A stretch of 64,000 bases of DNA from Niallia nealsonii. Its GTDB lineage: Bacteria > Bacillota > Bacilli > Bacillales > Cytobacillaceae. The first letter of the stretch is position 1. Each line of letters begins with the position of its first letter. Below the pieces are notes generated by a model that saw nothing but the letters and a program-made list of their open reading frames with translations, was not told the DNA's origin and made no database searches. The stretch covers positions 1 through 64,000 of the forward strand of contig NZ_PISE01000030.1 in NCBI RefSeq assembly GCF_002835805.1, written 5' to 3'. A program made the translations under genes and the position numbers. Shown here piece after piece: positions 8,037 through 16,302 of this stretch.

Positions 8037-10226
8037 ATGGCAAAAAGCCTGGTATTAGCTGAAAAACCTTCCGTTGCAAGAGATATTGCAAGTGTATTGA
8101 AGTGTTCAAAAAAAGGTAATGGATTTTTAGAAGGAGATAAATATATTGTTACATGGGCATTGGGCCATCTTGTCACATTAGCTGATCCGGAAAGTTATGA
8201 TGTGAAATATAAACAATGGAATTTAGAAGATTTGCCAATGCTGCCTGAAAGCTTAAAGCTGACAGTAATCAAGCAATCGAGCAAACAATTTCATGCTGTG
8301 AAAGCTCAATTAGCACGAAAAGATGTAAATGAAATTATTATCGCAACAGATGCAGGCCGCGAAGGAGAACTGGTTGCCCGCTGGATTATTGAGAAAGCAA
8401 AGGTTAATAAGCCAATTAAACGTTTGTGGATTTCGTCTGTAACAGATAAGGCAATTAAAGATGGATTCAAGAACTTAAAGCCAGGAAAAGATTATGAAAA
8501 CTTGTATCATTCAGCTGTAGCTCGATCTGAGGCAGATTGGTATATTGGATTAAATGCTAGTCGTGCGTTATCGACAAAATTTAATGCCCAGCTGAATTGT
8601 GGGCGGGTACAAACGCCAGTAGTAGCAATTGTTGCGGCACGGGAAGAGGAAATAAAAAATTTTAAGCCACAGATATTTTATGGAATTGAAGCACAAACAG
8701 CAGATAATTTAAAATTGACTTGGCAAGATAAGTCTGGCAATAGCCGAAGTTTTTCTAAAGAAACAGTGGACGGGGTTTTAACAAAACTTGCAAGCAAAGA
8801 TGCAGTTGTGACAAATGTTGAACGCAAACCAAAAAAATCTTATGCACCAGGTCTTTATGATTTAACAGAGCTGCAGCGAGATGCCAATAAAATTTTTGGG
8901 TATTCTGCTAAAGAAACATTAAACATCATGCAAAAATTGTATGAGCAGCATAAAGTTCTAACATATCCCCGAACAGATTCACGTTACTTATCGTCTGATA
9001 TTGTCAGCACGCTAAAAGAGCGTTTAAAATCTTGCGGGTTTGGTGAATATCAATCTTTAGCACATAAAATTTTAAATAAGCCAATAAAAGCAACAAAGGC
9101 ATTTGTGGATGATAGCAAAGTAAGTGATCATCATGCGATTATTCCGACTGAAAGCTATGTGAACTTGTCAGCATTTACAGATAAAGAGCGTAAAATTTAT
9201 GATTTGGTTGTTAAACGATTTTTAGCTGTTTTATCTCCTGCTTTTGAATATGAACAATTAACATTACACGCAACAATAGGCAATGAAAAGTTTATAGCAC
9301 GTGGGAAAACGATTATTAATATTGGCTGGAAAGCAGTATATGAAAATCGTTATGAGGAGGACGAATCCACAGATGATTTAAAAGAACAGATTTTGCCACG
9401 TTTGGAGAAGGGACAAGTGCTTAAGACAAAATTAATAGCTGTAACTTCTGGACAAACAAAATCGCCAGCACGTTTTAATGAGGGGACGCTGCTGACAGCA
9501 ATGGAAAACCCTGTGAAATATATGGAAACAAAGGATAAAGAACTGGCAGCTACATTAAAGTCAACTGGAGGACTTGGAACTGTTGCAACACGTGCGGATA
9601 TTATAGATAAGCTGTTTAATTCATTTTTGATGGAAAAGCGTGGAGGCAAAGAAATTTATCTTACATCAAAAGGCCGCCAGCTTCTAGAGTTGGTCCCAGA
9701 AGATTTAAAGTCTCCTGCTTTGACAGCGGAATGGGAAAATAAGCTAGAACAAATTGCAAGGGGCAAAAGAAATAAAAAAGCATTTATCACAGAAATGAAG
9801 GGCTATACGAAAGAAATAGTTTCTGAAATAAAAGCAAGCAATAAAAAATATAAGCATGATAATATCTCTACTAAATCTTGCCCAGATTGTGGGAAGCCAA
9901 TGCTTGAAGTGAATGGAAAAAAAGGCAAAATGCTTGTTTGCCAAGACCGTGAATGTGGACACCGAAAGAATGTAGCAAGAACGACTAATGCTCGCTGCCC
10001 ACAGTGTAAAAAGAAAATGGAGCTTCGAGGAGAAGGTGAAGGCCAAATTTTCGCATGCAAGTGTGGATACCGAGAAAAATTGGCTGCATTTCAGGCTCGA
10101 AGAAAAAAGGAATCGGGTGGGAAGATAGATAAGCGTGCTGTACAAAAGTATTTGAAGCAGCAAGAAAAAGAAACAGAACCCGTTAATAATGCCTTTGCAG
10201 AAGCCTTTAAAAATTTAAAGCTATAG
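8037..10226 (+). CDS. topB: DNA topoisomerase III
   Basis: The protein is 729 aa, close to B. subtilis TopB. It has an N-terminal TOPRIM domain (LAEKPSVARDIA, then DAGREGELVARWI) and the type IA core with active-site Y310 in LTYPRTDSRYL. At about 620-685 two C-terminal zinc-binding segments follow (CPDCGKPM and CPQCKKKM with their partner cysteines). It is a type IA enzyme that decatenates single-stranded junctions. AAAGGAG lies 11 nt upstream of the ATG. A GTTCTTT word at 7991 resembles a SinR half-site, but I give it no weight alone. Confidence 0.97.
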   Translation: MAKSLVLAEKPSVARDIASVLKCSKKGNGFLEGDKYIVTWALGHLVTLADPESYDVKYKQWNLEDLPMLPESLKLTVIKQSSKQFHAVKAQLARKDVNEIIIATDAGREGELVARWIIEKAKVNKPIKRLWISSVTDKAIKDGFKNLKPGKDYENLYHSAVARSEADWYIGLNASRALSTKFNAQLNCGRVQTPVVAIVAAREEEIKNFKPQIFYGIEAQTADNLKLTWQDKSGNSRSFSKETVDGVLTKLASKDAVVTNVERKPKKSYAPGLYDLTELQRDANKIFGYSAKETLNIMQKLYEQHKVLTYPRTDSRYLSSDIVSTLKERLKSCGFGEYQSLAHKILNKPIKATKAFVDDSKVSDHHAIIPTESYVNLSAFTDKERKIYDLVVKRFLAVLSPAFEYEQLTLHATIGNEKFIARGKTIINIGWKAVYENRYEEDESTDDLKEQILPRLEKGQVLKTKLIAVTSGQTKSPARFNEGTLLTAMENPVKYMETKDKELAATLKSTGGLGTVATRADIIDKLFNSFLMEKRGGKEIYLTSKGRQLLELVPEDLKSPALTAEWENKLEQIARGKRNKKAFITEMKGYTKEIVSEIKASNKKYKHDNISTKSCPDCGKPMLEVNGKKGKMLVCQDRECGHRKNVARTTNARCPQCKKKMELRGEGEGQIFACKCGYREKLAAFQARRKKESGGKIDKRAVQKYLKQQEKETEPVNNAFAEAFKNLKL

Positions 10227-10250
10227 GGCATTCCTGAAAATTTCAAATAG

Positions 10251-10292
10251 AAAAAGCACCTATTAGAAAAAACTTTAAATAGGTGCTTTTTT
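10251..10292 (+). terminator. Terminator of topB
   Basis: AAAAAGCACCTATT pairs with AATAGGTGCTTTTTT, a strong stem with a U-run on the + strand; the opposite side is also A-rich. Confidence 0.85.
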
Positions 10293-10393
10293 AGAAAAGT
10301 TAAAAAAACGAAAAATTACAGAGTTTTTGAGAAGAGTCTAGGATAAAAAATAATAGACCTTGCTGCTAATTTTAAGCAGAGAAAATTTCTCAT

Positions 10394-10549
10394 TTATTCC
10401 TCTTCTATACGATTTTTAAAAGCTTCCTGTGTCACAATAAATTCCTCATCTTCAGGTGCATCCTCTGCATGTGTATGCACTTGAGTATCTTCAGGTAGTG
10501 GACCAGGATGATGCTTCTTTTTATGTTCAAAATGCTTTCCGCGAGCCAT
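10394..10549 (-). CDS. Small His/acid-rich hypothetical protein, 51 aa
   Basis: A complete frame begins MARGKHFEHKKKHHPG and ends with an acidic stretch and KNRIEEE. AAAGGGGTG stands 7 nt upstream of the ATG. The N-terminal half is basic and histidine-rich; the C-terminal half is acidic. There is no membrane segment. Its size and charge pattern resemble small sporulation-associated Bacillus proteins, but I do not recognise a family. Confidence 0.6.
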   Translation of the reverse strand: MARGKHFEHKKKHHPGPLPEDTQVHTHAEDAPEDEEFIVTQEAFKNRIEEE

Positions 10550-10666
10550 ATTTACACCCCTTTCTTTTTCTATTTGTATTGTCTGAAAAAAAGGGGGTTC
10601 TTATACAATGTATAAGAAATCATTCTATTCGATCACCATTGTAGAGAAAAACCAGGAGATGATAAA

Positions 10667-11044
10667 ATGGACTTTTCCTCATTAATTTCTGAAGAGAAAA
10701 TAAAAAAAGCTTATAAAAATGGAGAGTTCGAAAATTTGCCTGGCTTTGGAAAACCTTTGCCGAAAGACAAGTTTGCTGCTGTTCCAGCAGAACTTCGGAT
10801 GGCTTTTCGGGTCTTATCCAATGCGGGATACAATGTAGAAGAGGACCAGTTGAAGCAAGAATTGCTATCCATTGAAGATCTATTGAGGGCATGTAGAGAA
10901 GATGAAGAAAGGAATAGACTGCAAACAAAATATAGGGAAAAGCTGATGCGTTTAAATAAATTAATGGAGAATCGAAGGAAAAATAATACATCTTCTTTTA
11001 TTAAATATCAACAGAAAATAGAAAGTGAATTCTGGAGAAAATAG
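10667..11044 (+). CDS. DUF1992 (DnaJ homologue subfamily C member 28-type) protein
   Basis: The protein is 125 aa. The N-terminal half carries the family signature (LISEEKIKKAYKNGEFENL followed by PGFGKPLP), and the rest is a charged helical, probably coiled-coil tail. AGGAG is 8 nt before the ATG. The domain occurs alone in bacteria and with a J domain in eukaryotes; no molecular function is established. Confidence 0.85.
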   Translation: MDFSSLISEEKIKKAYKNGEFENLPGFGKPLPKDKFAAVPAELRMAFRVLSNAGYNVEEDQLKQELLSIEDLLRACREDEERNRLQTKYREKLMRLNKLMENRRKNNTSSFIKYQQKIESEFWRK

Positions 11045-11140
11045 TGGTAATTTATTTGAGCTTTTATAAGGATAAAAGAGCATTTTGTCAAAAAAAATCC
11101 ATAGTTAGTCCATATTATTTAAAATATCCTCGAGTTCCCC

Positions 11141-11167
11141 TAAAATAATGGCAAAAATAGTCGAAAT
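11141..11167 (+). promoter_or_regulatory. SigD (flagellar sigma) promoter of motAB
   Basis: TAAA at 11141-11144, then exactly 15 nt, then GTCGAAAT at 11160-11167. The SigD consensus is TAAA-N15-GCCGATAT, giving 6 of 8 matches in the -10. It lies 60 bp upstream of motA. Confidence 0.75.
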
Positions 11168-11227
11168 ATAAGATATATACAAAAAACAAAAGCAGACAAT
11201 ATATTTCAAGTAAGATAGGTGAATTGA

Positions 11228-12028
11228 ATGGATAAGACATCACTCATAGGAGTTGTTTTAGGATTTGTAGCAATAGGTGTAGGAATGGTTTTTAAAGGCG
11301 TTAATCCTTCTGTTTTGGCAAACCCTGCTGCGATACTGATTATTTTATTGGGGACAGCAGCGGCTGTTGTCATTGCCTTCCCAACTAGTGAAGTAAAGCG
11401 AGTACCAAAATTATTTGGCGTTATATTTAAAGAACAGAAACTTCATAAGACAACTGATCTTATTCGAATGTTTTCTGAATGGGCGCAGCTTGCAAGAAAA
11501 GAAGGATTATTGGCGCTAGAAGCAAAAACAAACGAAGTAGAAGATCCATTTTTGCGAAATGGTTTATCATTATCTGTGGACGGCCAAAGTGCAGAGTATA
11601 TTCGTGATGTTTTATCAGAAGAAATTGAAGCGATGGAGGAAAGGCATAGAGCAGGTGCCCTTATTTTTACACAGGCAGGAACTTATGCCCCAACATTGGG
11701 AGTGCTCGGTGCAGTTATCGGATTAATTGCGGCGCTTGGATTTATGGACGATGCAGAAGGGTTGGGCCATGCAATAAGTGCAGCTTTTGTTGCGACTTTA
11801 ATGGGGATATTTACTGGATATGTTTTGTGGCATCCATTTGCAAATAAACTGAAAAGAAAGTCTCAGCTAGAAGCGAGCCAAAAATATTTAATGATTGAAG
11901 GAATTCTTTCCATTCTGGAAGGAGAGGCTCCAAGGGTTATTGAGCAGAAACTATCTTCCTATTTACCGGTTTCTGAAAGGAAGAAATTCTTGGAGGAAAT
12001 GGAAAGCAGTGTGAATAATAATGAGTAA
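11228..12028 (+). CDS. motA: Flagellar motor stator protein MotA
   Basis: The protein is 266 aa with four membrane segments. It matches the B. subtilis MotA type rather than the sodium-driven MotP: it begins MDKTSLIG, has the cytoplasmic EEVEAMEERH-type loop, then the paired TM3-TM4 region QAGTYAPTLGVLGAVIG. With MotB it forms the proton-conducting stator ring that drives the flagellum. AGGTG is 6 nt upstream. The stop overlaps motB by 8 bp, so the two are translationally coupled. Confidence 0.96.
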   Translation: MDKTSLIGVVLGFVAIGVGMVFKGVNPSVLANPAAILIILLGTAAAVVIAFPTSEVKRVPKLFGVIFKEQKLHKTTDLIRMFSEWAQLARKEGLLALEAKTNEVEDPFLRNGLSLSVDGQSAEYIRDVLSEEIEAMEERHRAGALIFTQAGTYAPTLGVLGAVIGLIAALGFMDDAEGLGHAISAAFVATLMGIFTGYVLWHPFANKLKRKSQLEASQKYLMIEGILSILEGEAPRVIEQKLSSYLPVSERKKFLEEMESSVNNNE

Positions 12029-12818
12029 AAAAAGAAAAAAGAAGGAGCATCATGAAGAGCATGTAGATGAATCATGGCTTGTTCCTTACTCCGATCTACT
12101 GACATTATTACTCGCATTATTTATTGTTCTATATGCAATGAGTTCTGTTGATTCAAAAAAATTTGCAGCTTTGGCAGATGCTTTCAACAAAGAATTTCAA
12201 AGTGGAACGGGAATATTCGATTATCCTAGTCCAGCTCCATCCAAGATAGAAGAGCAGGCCGATATAGATGATATGAATGAGAAATCAAAGTCAAAAGATA
12301 CGGCCACTATGACGAATGAAGAATTGGAAAAAATAAAAGAACAACAAGATCAAGAAGAACTTGGAAAGATACAAGACAAGGTAAATTCCTATATAAATGA
12401 CAAGCACTTAAATAAGCAATTAGACACATCTCTAACAGATGAAGGGCTGCTTGTGTCAATAAGAGATAATGTATTATTTGCTTCTGGAAGTGCAGATATT
12501 CGAAATTCTGACAAAAAAGTAGTTACAGAAATATCAAAGCTGCTTGTCATGGATCCACCAAGGAGCATTATTATTAGCGGCCATACAGATAATGTTCCAA
12601 TCAACAATTCTGAATATGATTCGAACTGGGAGCTTAGTGTAACAAGAGCAATCAATTTTATGAAACTTTTGCTAAAAAATGATAAATTAAATCCAAGCTC
12701 CTTCAGTGCAAAGGGTTTTGGCGAATTTAAACCAGTGGCAAGCAATAAAACGGCAGAAGGAAGAACAAAAAATCGTCGGGTTGAGATTTTAATACAGCCT
12801 CGTGCTGCTGAGAATTAA
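12021..12818 (+). CDS. motB: Flagellar motor stator protein MotB
   Basis: The protein is 265 aa. It has a basic N-terminus, then one membrane helix with the proton-binding D25 (VPYSDLLTLLLALF). A linker/plug rich in Lys/Glu/Gln (about 70-125) is followed by an OmpA-like peptidoglycan-binding domain (ISGHTDNVPI, NRRVEILI). It anchors MotA to the cell wall. The gene overlaps motA and ends in a terminator; no other flagellar genes lie in the window, as in B. subtilis where motAB is a separate SigD operon. Confidence 0.96.
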   Translation: MSKKRKKKEHHEEHVDESWLVPYSDLLTLLLALFIVLYAMSSVDSKKFAALADAFNKEFQSGTGIFDYPSPAPSKIEEQADIDDMNEKSKSKDTATMTNEELEKIKEQQDQEELGKIQDKVNSYINDKHLNKQLDTSLTDEGLLVSIRDNVLFASGSADIRNSDKKVVTEISKLLVMDPPRSIIISGHTDNVPINNSEYDSNWELSVTRAINFMKLLLKNDKLNPSSFSAKGFGEFKPVASNKTAEGRTKNRRVEILIQPRAAEN

Positions 12819-12870
12819 AAAATGGATTCAAAGGTCATTAAGTTTTGGACTTTTGAAATCCATTTTTTTT
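12817..12870 (+). terminator. Terminator of motAB
   Basis: AAAATGGATTCAAAGGTC pairs with GACTTTTGAAATCCATTTT and is followed by a run of eight T's. A second AAATGGATTTC word follows at 12878. Confidence 0.8.
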
Positions 12871-13051
12871 ATAAAAAAAATGGATTTCAACCTGTTTTTG
12901 CACTGATATTTGATTCTTATAAAAGTTTTTAACTCTTAATAAATAAGAGTTGTGACTACTTAACCAAAGTGGATGTTCAAGCTGTTTAGTCGAAAACAAT
13001 TTTAATAAATAGAGAACCCAAAAGAATGGTCTATGAATGTTTCCTATTTTG

Positions 13052-13387
13052 CTATTTCAAATCATCTGTCATTCTTTTGAATTTTAGAAACTCTAAGCAA
13101 TAGCGAAAATCTTCTTTTGTAACCCCCTCCCTTATAGCGGATTCCAGTAAGTCCCTCCATTCCTCGTCTAAAATATCAGAAATAGCAGCATCATTTTTAT
13201 CTAGTAGTTGTTCTAGATTAGTGTCAAGGGTATGAGCTAGCTTTGAGAGTATTTGTAAGGAAGGATTTTTTTGGATTCCACGTTCGATATAACTTAAATA
13301 GGACTTGGAAACACCAGCGCGTTCGGATAATTCATTAATTGAATAGCCTTTCATTAACCTTAACTTCTTAATTTGAGTTCCAACCAT
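13052..13387 (-). CDS. SinR-type XRE repressor, paralogue 1
   Basis: The protein is 111 aa, exactly SinR length. Residues 1-65 are an HTH_XRE (INELSERAGVSKSYLSYIERG). The C-terminus has the SinI/SinR dimerisation helices (DEEWRDLLESAIREGVTKEDFRYCLEFLKF) with the conserved Trp. GGAGAC is 8 nt before the ATG. It is more diverged from B. subtilis SinR than the second copy at 14658, for example in its extended acidic linker. The promoter side faces the operator-like repeats at 13496-13603. It is probably a biofilm/matrix-type repressor that can mix with SinR. Confidence 0.85.
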   Translation of the reverse strand: MVGTQIKKLRLMKGYSINELSERAGVSKSYLSYIERGIQKNPSLQILSKLAHTLDTNLEQLLDKNDAAISDILDEEWRDLLESAIREGVTKEDFRYCLEFLKFKRMTDDLK

Positions 13388-13495
13388 TTAGAATTGTCTC
13401 CTTAGGTATATGTATAAACATATATTTTCATTATAACGAACGAAACGTTCAATAAAAAATACGAATTTGCTAGAAAAAACGAGATAATTCGAGAT

Positions 13496-13516
13496 AAAGA
13501 ACGATATTTGTTCTTT
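13496..13516. promoter_or_regulatory. SinR-operator-like inverted repeat
   Basis: AAAGAAC (13496-13502), 7 nt, GTTCTTT (13510-13516). GTTCTYT is the established SinR half-site in B. subtilis. It is located about 110 bp upstream of the minus-strand sinR-like gene. Confidence 0.5.
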
Positions 13517-13587
13517 AAAGAGAAGAAATCAAGGATTTTAGAATTTTTCAAATTAATCAATTTGAACTATAATAATCATAAATAACT

Positions 13588-13603
13588 GTTCTTTAAAAAG
13601 AAC
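13588..13603. promoter_or_regulatory. SinR-operator-like perfect inverted repeat
   Basis: GTTCTTT-AA-AAAGAAC is a perfect 16-bp palindrome of the SinR half-site. It lies 118 bp upstream of the zinc-ribbon frame and 200 bp upstream of the divergent sinR-like gene. Partial copies occur at 13694-13700 and 15055-15070. Confidence 0.5.
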
Positions 13604-13720
13604 TAATTTATTAGTTAAAAAGAAATGATTTGGAGTATTTAGAATTAGACATGCTTAGATAGAAGGGATTATTTACTAAGGAATATTTAATAAAAGTTCT
13701 ATAAAAAGAAGGTGTGAACT

Positions 13721-13939
13721 ATCTATAGAAAAAACTGTGATAAATGTCATAGACCGTCATATAGTAGTAGTGAGATAGGTGATTGGTATTGCCCAATATG
13801 CAATAATAATCTAACAGATTATCCATTTTTTGATGCAATTACATTTGAACAGATTCATATTAATTATTCCTTTAAGAAAGTATTAGAGAGTTATCAAAAT
13901 AAAACTAAGGTTACAGGCAGTTTTAATAAAAACTGTTAA
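13721..13939 (+). pseudogene. Small zinc-ribbon protein frame with no canonical start codon
   Basis: An open frame encodes about 72 residues with two CxxC knuckles, CDKC near the N-terminus and CPIC 22 residues later (RPSYSSSEIGDWYCPIC), then an acidic/aromatic tail. AAGGTG at 13710-13715 is at correct distance from codon ATC at 13721. No ATG, GTG or TTG exists between the upstream in-frame TGA (13715) and the first cysteine. It looks like an ATG to ATC change in a formerly translated gene, or a rare AUC start. A hairpin overlaps its end. Confidence 0.55.
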
Positions 13940-14257
13940 ATACAATAGTATAGATAATTATATAATTATATAATCAATATAAGAGCGAACGACAAATATA
14001 GTACAGCTGCAATAATGAGAGGTTTTAATTCTAATTCACTGAATCTGTGTATTGATTGAATCAAGGTTTCTTATTTAGTATTACTGAGTTATAGGGATAA
14101 TATTTTTAGGTCATTTATTACTCTGTCCAGCTGTTTATTAGTTCAAGAATAAAAGAAAAGGACAAATTAACAAAAGATTGGAGCCTAAAGTTTAAGTATT
14201 GCAATGGCAGCCAGACTGCAAAAATACAAAGGTATTTTTGGGAGGGAAAGAAATTAG

Positions 14258-14407
14258 ATGATCGATCAAAAAGTATTGGCAGTAGAGCTGGATATTGAAT
14301 GACTTCAATTGATAAAAGAAGCAAAAAAATTGGGGTTAAAAATGGAGGAAATCAGGAGGTTTATTTATAATAATCAGAATGATTGTTTGATTCTAAAAAA
14401 TGGCTAA
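14258..14407 (+). pseudogene. sinI-like anti-repressor with an in-frame TGA at the conserved Trp
   Basis: GGGAGGG leads to ATG at 14258, giving MIDQKVLAVELDIE, then TGA at 14300-14302. The frame continues LQLIKEAKKLGLKMEEIRRF and ends at TAA 14405. B. subtilis SinI has ELDQEWVELMVEAKE and then SPEEIRKYL, so the stop falls exactly on the Trp codon (TGG to TGA). Everything else (ribosome site, helix pattern, 49 codons, terminator at 14431) is that of a SinI gene. It is either a fresh pseudogene or a gene read by UGA suppression. It lies opposite sinR (14658-14996, minus), not upstream of it as in B. subtilis. Confidence 0.75.
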
Positions 14408-14430
14408 AGTTTGTCAATGTACAATAGAAA

Positions 14431-14460
14431 AAAGACACAAAGTCATTTGTGTCTTTTTTT
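14431..14460 (+). terminator. Terminator of the sinI-like gene
   Basis: AAAGACACAAA (14431-14441) and TTTGTGTCTTT (14446-14456) form a perfect 11-bp stem, followed by T's. A dedicated terminator supports past expression of the small gene. Confidence 0.85.
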
Positions 14461-14657
14461 TACTGTACAGATTTGATTTTATGAATAATTTTTAGTGGAT
14501 TTCTAAAAATACTTGCTCTAAGTTCCAATAGTCGAGCGAAGTAAATTATGATGCAATGGCATACGTAATTTATGAAAAAAATATGCCAGGAATTTCTCTG
14601 AAAAAGAACATCGATTATTAAAGCCAATAATATTTTATATGTTGAACAGATGGAGAT

Positions 14658-14996
14658 TTAGTCTATAGAAGTTCTATTTTTTTGTTCAATTCGCCATTTA
14701 TTAAACTCTAAAAATTCTCGGAATTCGCTTTTGGAGACTCCGGAATCCATCGCTTCTTTAACTATTTTAAGCCATTCAGAATCTAAGTCCTCTTTATTTT
14801 GCTGTTCATTAATAAGATGATCAACAGGAACATTAAAAACCGTCGCAATTTTTTCTAAAAATTGTATGGAAGGATTAGATTGTAAATTTCTTTCTAATGA
14901 ACTTAAATAGGATTTAGCAACGCCCGCTTGCTCAGCTAATTCTGATAAAGACATCCTTTTCTCTAAGCGGAGCTTTTTTACACGATCGCCAATCAT
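14658..14996 (-). CDS. sinR: SinR master regulator of biofilm formation, paralogue 2
   Basis: The protein is 112 aa and closely follows B. subtilis SinR: LSLELAEQAGVAKSYLS-type HTH with IERN/LERNLQSNPSIQFLEKI, then DSEWLKIVKEAMDSGVSKSEFREFLEF with the interface Trp. It binds GTTCTYT operators and represses matrix genes; SinI or SlrR titrate it. AAGGTGAG stands 9 nt before the ATG. A GTTCCA-TAT-AAAGAAC element at 15055-15070 in its upstream region could be an autoregulatory operator. No slrR or tasA is in the window. Confidence 0.9.
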   Translation of the reverse strand: MIGDRVKKLRLEKRMSLSELAEQAGVAKSYLSSLERNLQSNPSIQFLEKIATVFNVPVDHLINEQQNKEDLDSEWLKIVKEAMDSGVSKSEFREFLEFNKWRIEQKNRTSID

Positions 14997-15509
14997 ACAG
15001 CCTCACTCACCTTATCACTATATGTATTAATATCATAACAAATATATATGAAAAGTTCCATATAAAGAACAATTTGTTCAATGATTTATTAAAGAAAATG
15101 CCATTAATTATTCACAATTAAAGCCAATCATTTATAAAAAGAACCTTTTTATAAATACCCGTTAAACAGCAAAATAAACCTTTGTTGTGTAAAAAAATAA
15201 TGTTTTAAAAGTGAGAAGAAATATTTAATATAGCCTTATATTAAAATAATGAAATTTAAAAGTGATATACCTCACACGTATATAGAATTATTCAATAGTT
15301 ATATATGTATCCAAATACGTATAGAGTTATGAATAAATAAAAAATATTTATTTAAATAGCTACAATGATAGAAAAAATAATGACACTAAAAGCCATAAGT
15401 TTTAGGTATAACAATTTTTTAAGAATCTGAATGCTTAATTAGCTGATGGGTTAGAAGCTTTGTAGATGATAAATTATAATAATGAACGTATACAATTTTC
15501 TACTAGCAT
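14997..15509. other. Intergenic region, about 510 bp
   Basis: It is very AT-rich and holds the sinR promoter with operator-like GTTC/AAAGAAC words at 15055-15070. I find no open frame with a ribosome site and no stable hairpin in the remainder. Confidence 0.4.
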
Positions 15510-15534
15510 GTTTTATCTTTAATGTTTGGGGAAA
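15510..15534 (+). promoter_or_regulatory. Candidate SigB promoter of the yfkM homologue
   Basis: GTTTTA (15510-15515), 13 nt, GGGAAA (15529-15534). The SigB consensus is GTTTAA-N12/15-GGGWAW. The B. subtilis homologue Gsp18 is a SigB general stress protein. Confidence 0.5.
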
Positions 15535-15570
15535 CTAATTTATAAAACGAACCAATAAGGAGATGAAAAC

Positions 15571-16086
15571 ATGGGTAAAAAAATTGCAACAGTTCTTACA
15601 AATATGTTTGAGGATGTAGAATTTACGGAGCCTGCTAAAGCATTTAAGGAAGCTGGTCATGAGGTTGTTACCATTGAATCGGAAGCTGGAAAATCAGTAG
15701 AAGGCAAACAAAAGGAAGCAACAGTAAAAATTGATAAGAGTATTAATGAAGTAAATCCAGAGGAATTTGATGCATTATTTATTCCAGGTGGATTTTCTCC
15801 TGATCAACTTCGTGCAGATGATCGATTTGTTGCATTTGCAAAAGTATTTATGGATGCTAAAAAACCAGTGTTTGCGATATGTCATGGGCCACAGCTACTT
15901 ATTACGGCAAAAACATTGGAAGGAAGAAATGCAACAGGATATAAATCAATTAAGGTAGATATGGAGTATGCTGGGGCAACGTATAAAGATCAAGAGGTGG
16001 TTGTCTGCAATAATCAATTAGTAACAAGCAGAACACCGGAAGATATTCCAGCCTTTATTAAGGAATCTTTGGGACTATTACAATAA
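15571..16086 (+). CDS. yfkM: DJ-1/PfpI family protein, general stress protein 18 type
   Basis: The protein is 171 aa. The nucleophile elbow is in PVFAICHGPQLL (catalytic Cys), with an upstream acidic residue (MFEDVEFTEPAKAF) typical of the PfpI/YhbO subgroup. Members act as peptidases or as glyoxalase/deglycase-type stress enzymes; which applies here is not decided by sequence. AAGGAG is 8 nt before the ATG. It opens the stretch that follows B. subtilis yfk gene order. Confidence 0.92.
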   Translation: MGKKIATVLTNMFEDVEFTEPAKAFKEAGHEVVTIESEAGKSVEGKQKEATVKIDKSINEVNPEEFDALFIPGGFSPDQLRADDRFVAFAKVFMDAKKPVFAICHGPQLLITAKTLEGRNATGYKSIKVDMEYAGATYKDQEVVVCNNQLVTSRTPEDIPAFIKESLGLLQ

Positions 16087-16090
16087 GTAA

Positions 16091-16119
16091 AAAGGGAGGA
16101 GTATCTCCCTTTTTTTTTG
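16091..16119 (+). terminator. Terminator of yfkM
   Basis: AAAGGGAG pairs with CTCCCTTT (16105-16112) and is followed by a long T-run. Confidence 0.9.
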
Positions 16120-16302
16120 CGTATAAATGATAGAAATACATAGGAAATAAATTAAGAATAAATAGTGTTTTTTTCTGTTTTGGTGTATATATATTAAGGA
16201 AATGAAGCTTCTTTTATGAAGGAATTTTTCGACTAGGTAAAGAAAACACTAGCTTATTTCCTCGTATAATGTTTTGGGTTATCACTAGGGAGGACGATGG
16301 AA

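Noticed and set aside
9744..10163. 139-codon minus-strand frame over the end of topB
   Set aside because: It is antisense to the zinc-binding tail of topoisomerase III, whose Cys motifs are clearly the real coding content.
12930..12952. AACTCTTA/TAAGAGTT hairpin as terminator of the sinR-like gene
   Set aside because: The stem is present but no U-run follows on either strand.
14118..14324. 68-codon minus-strand frame in the sin region
   Set aside because: It lies across the sinI-like frame, has no ribosome site and no recognisable pattern.
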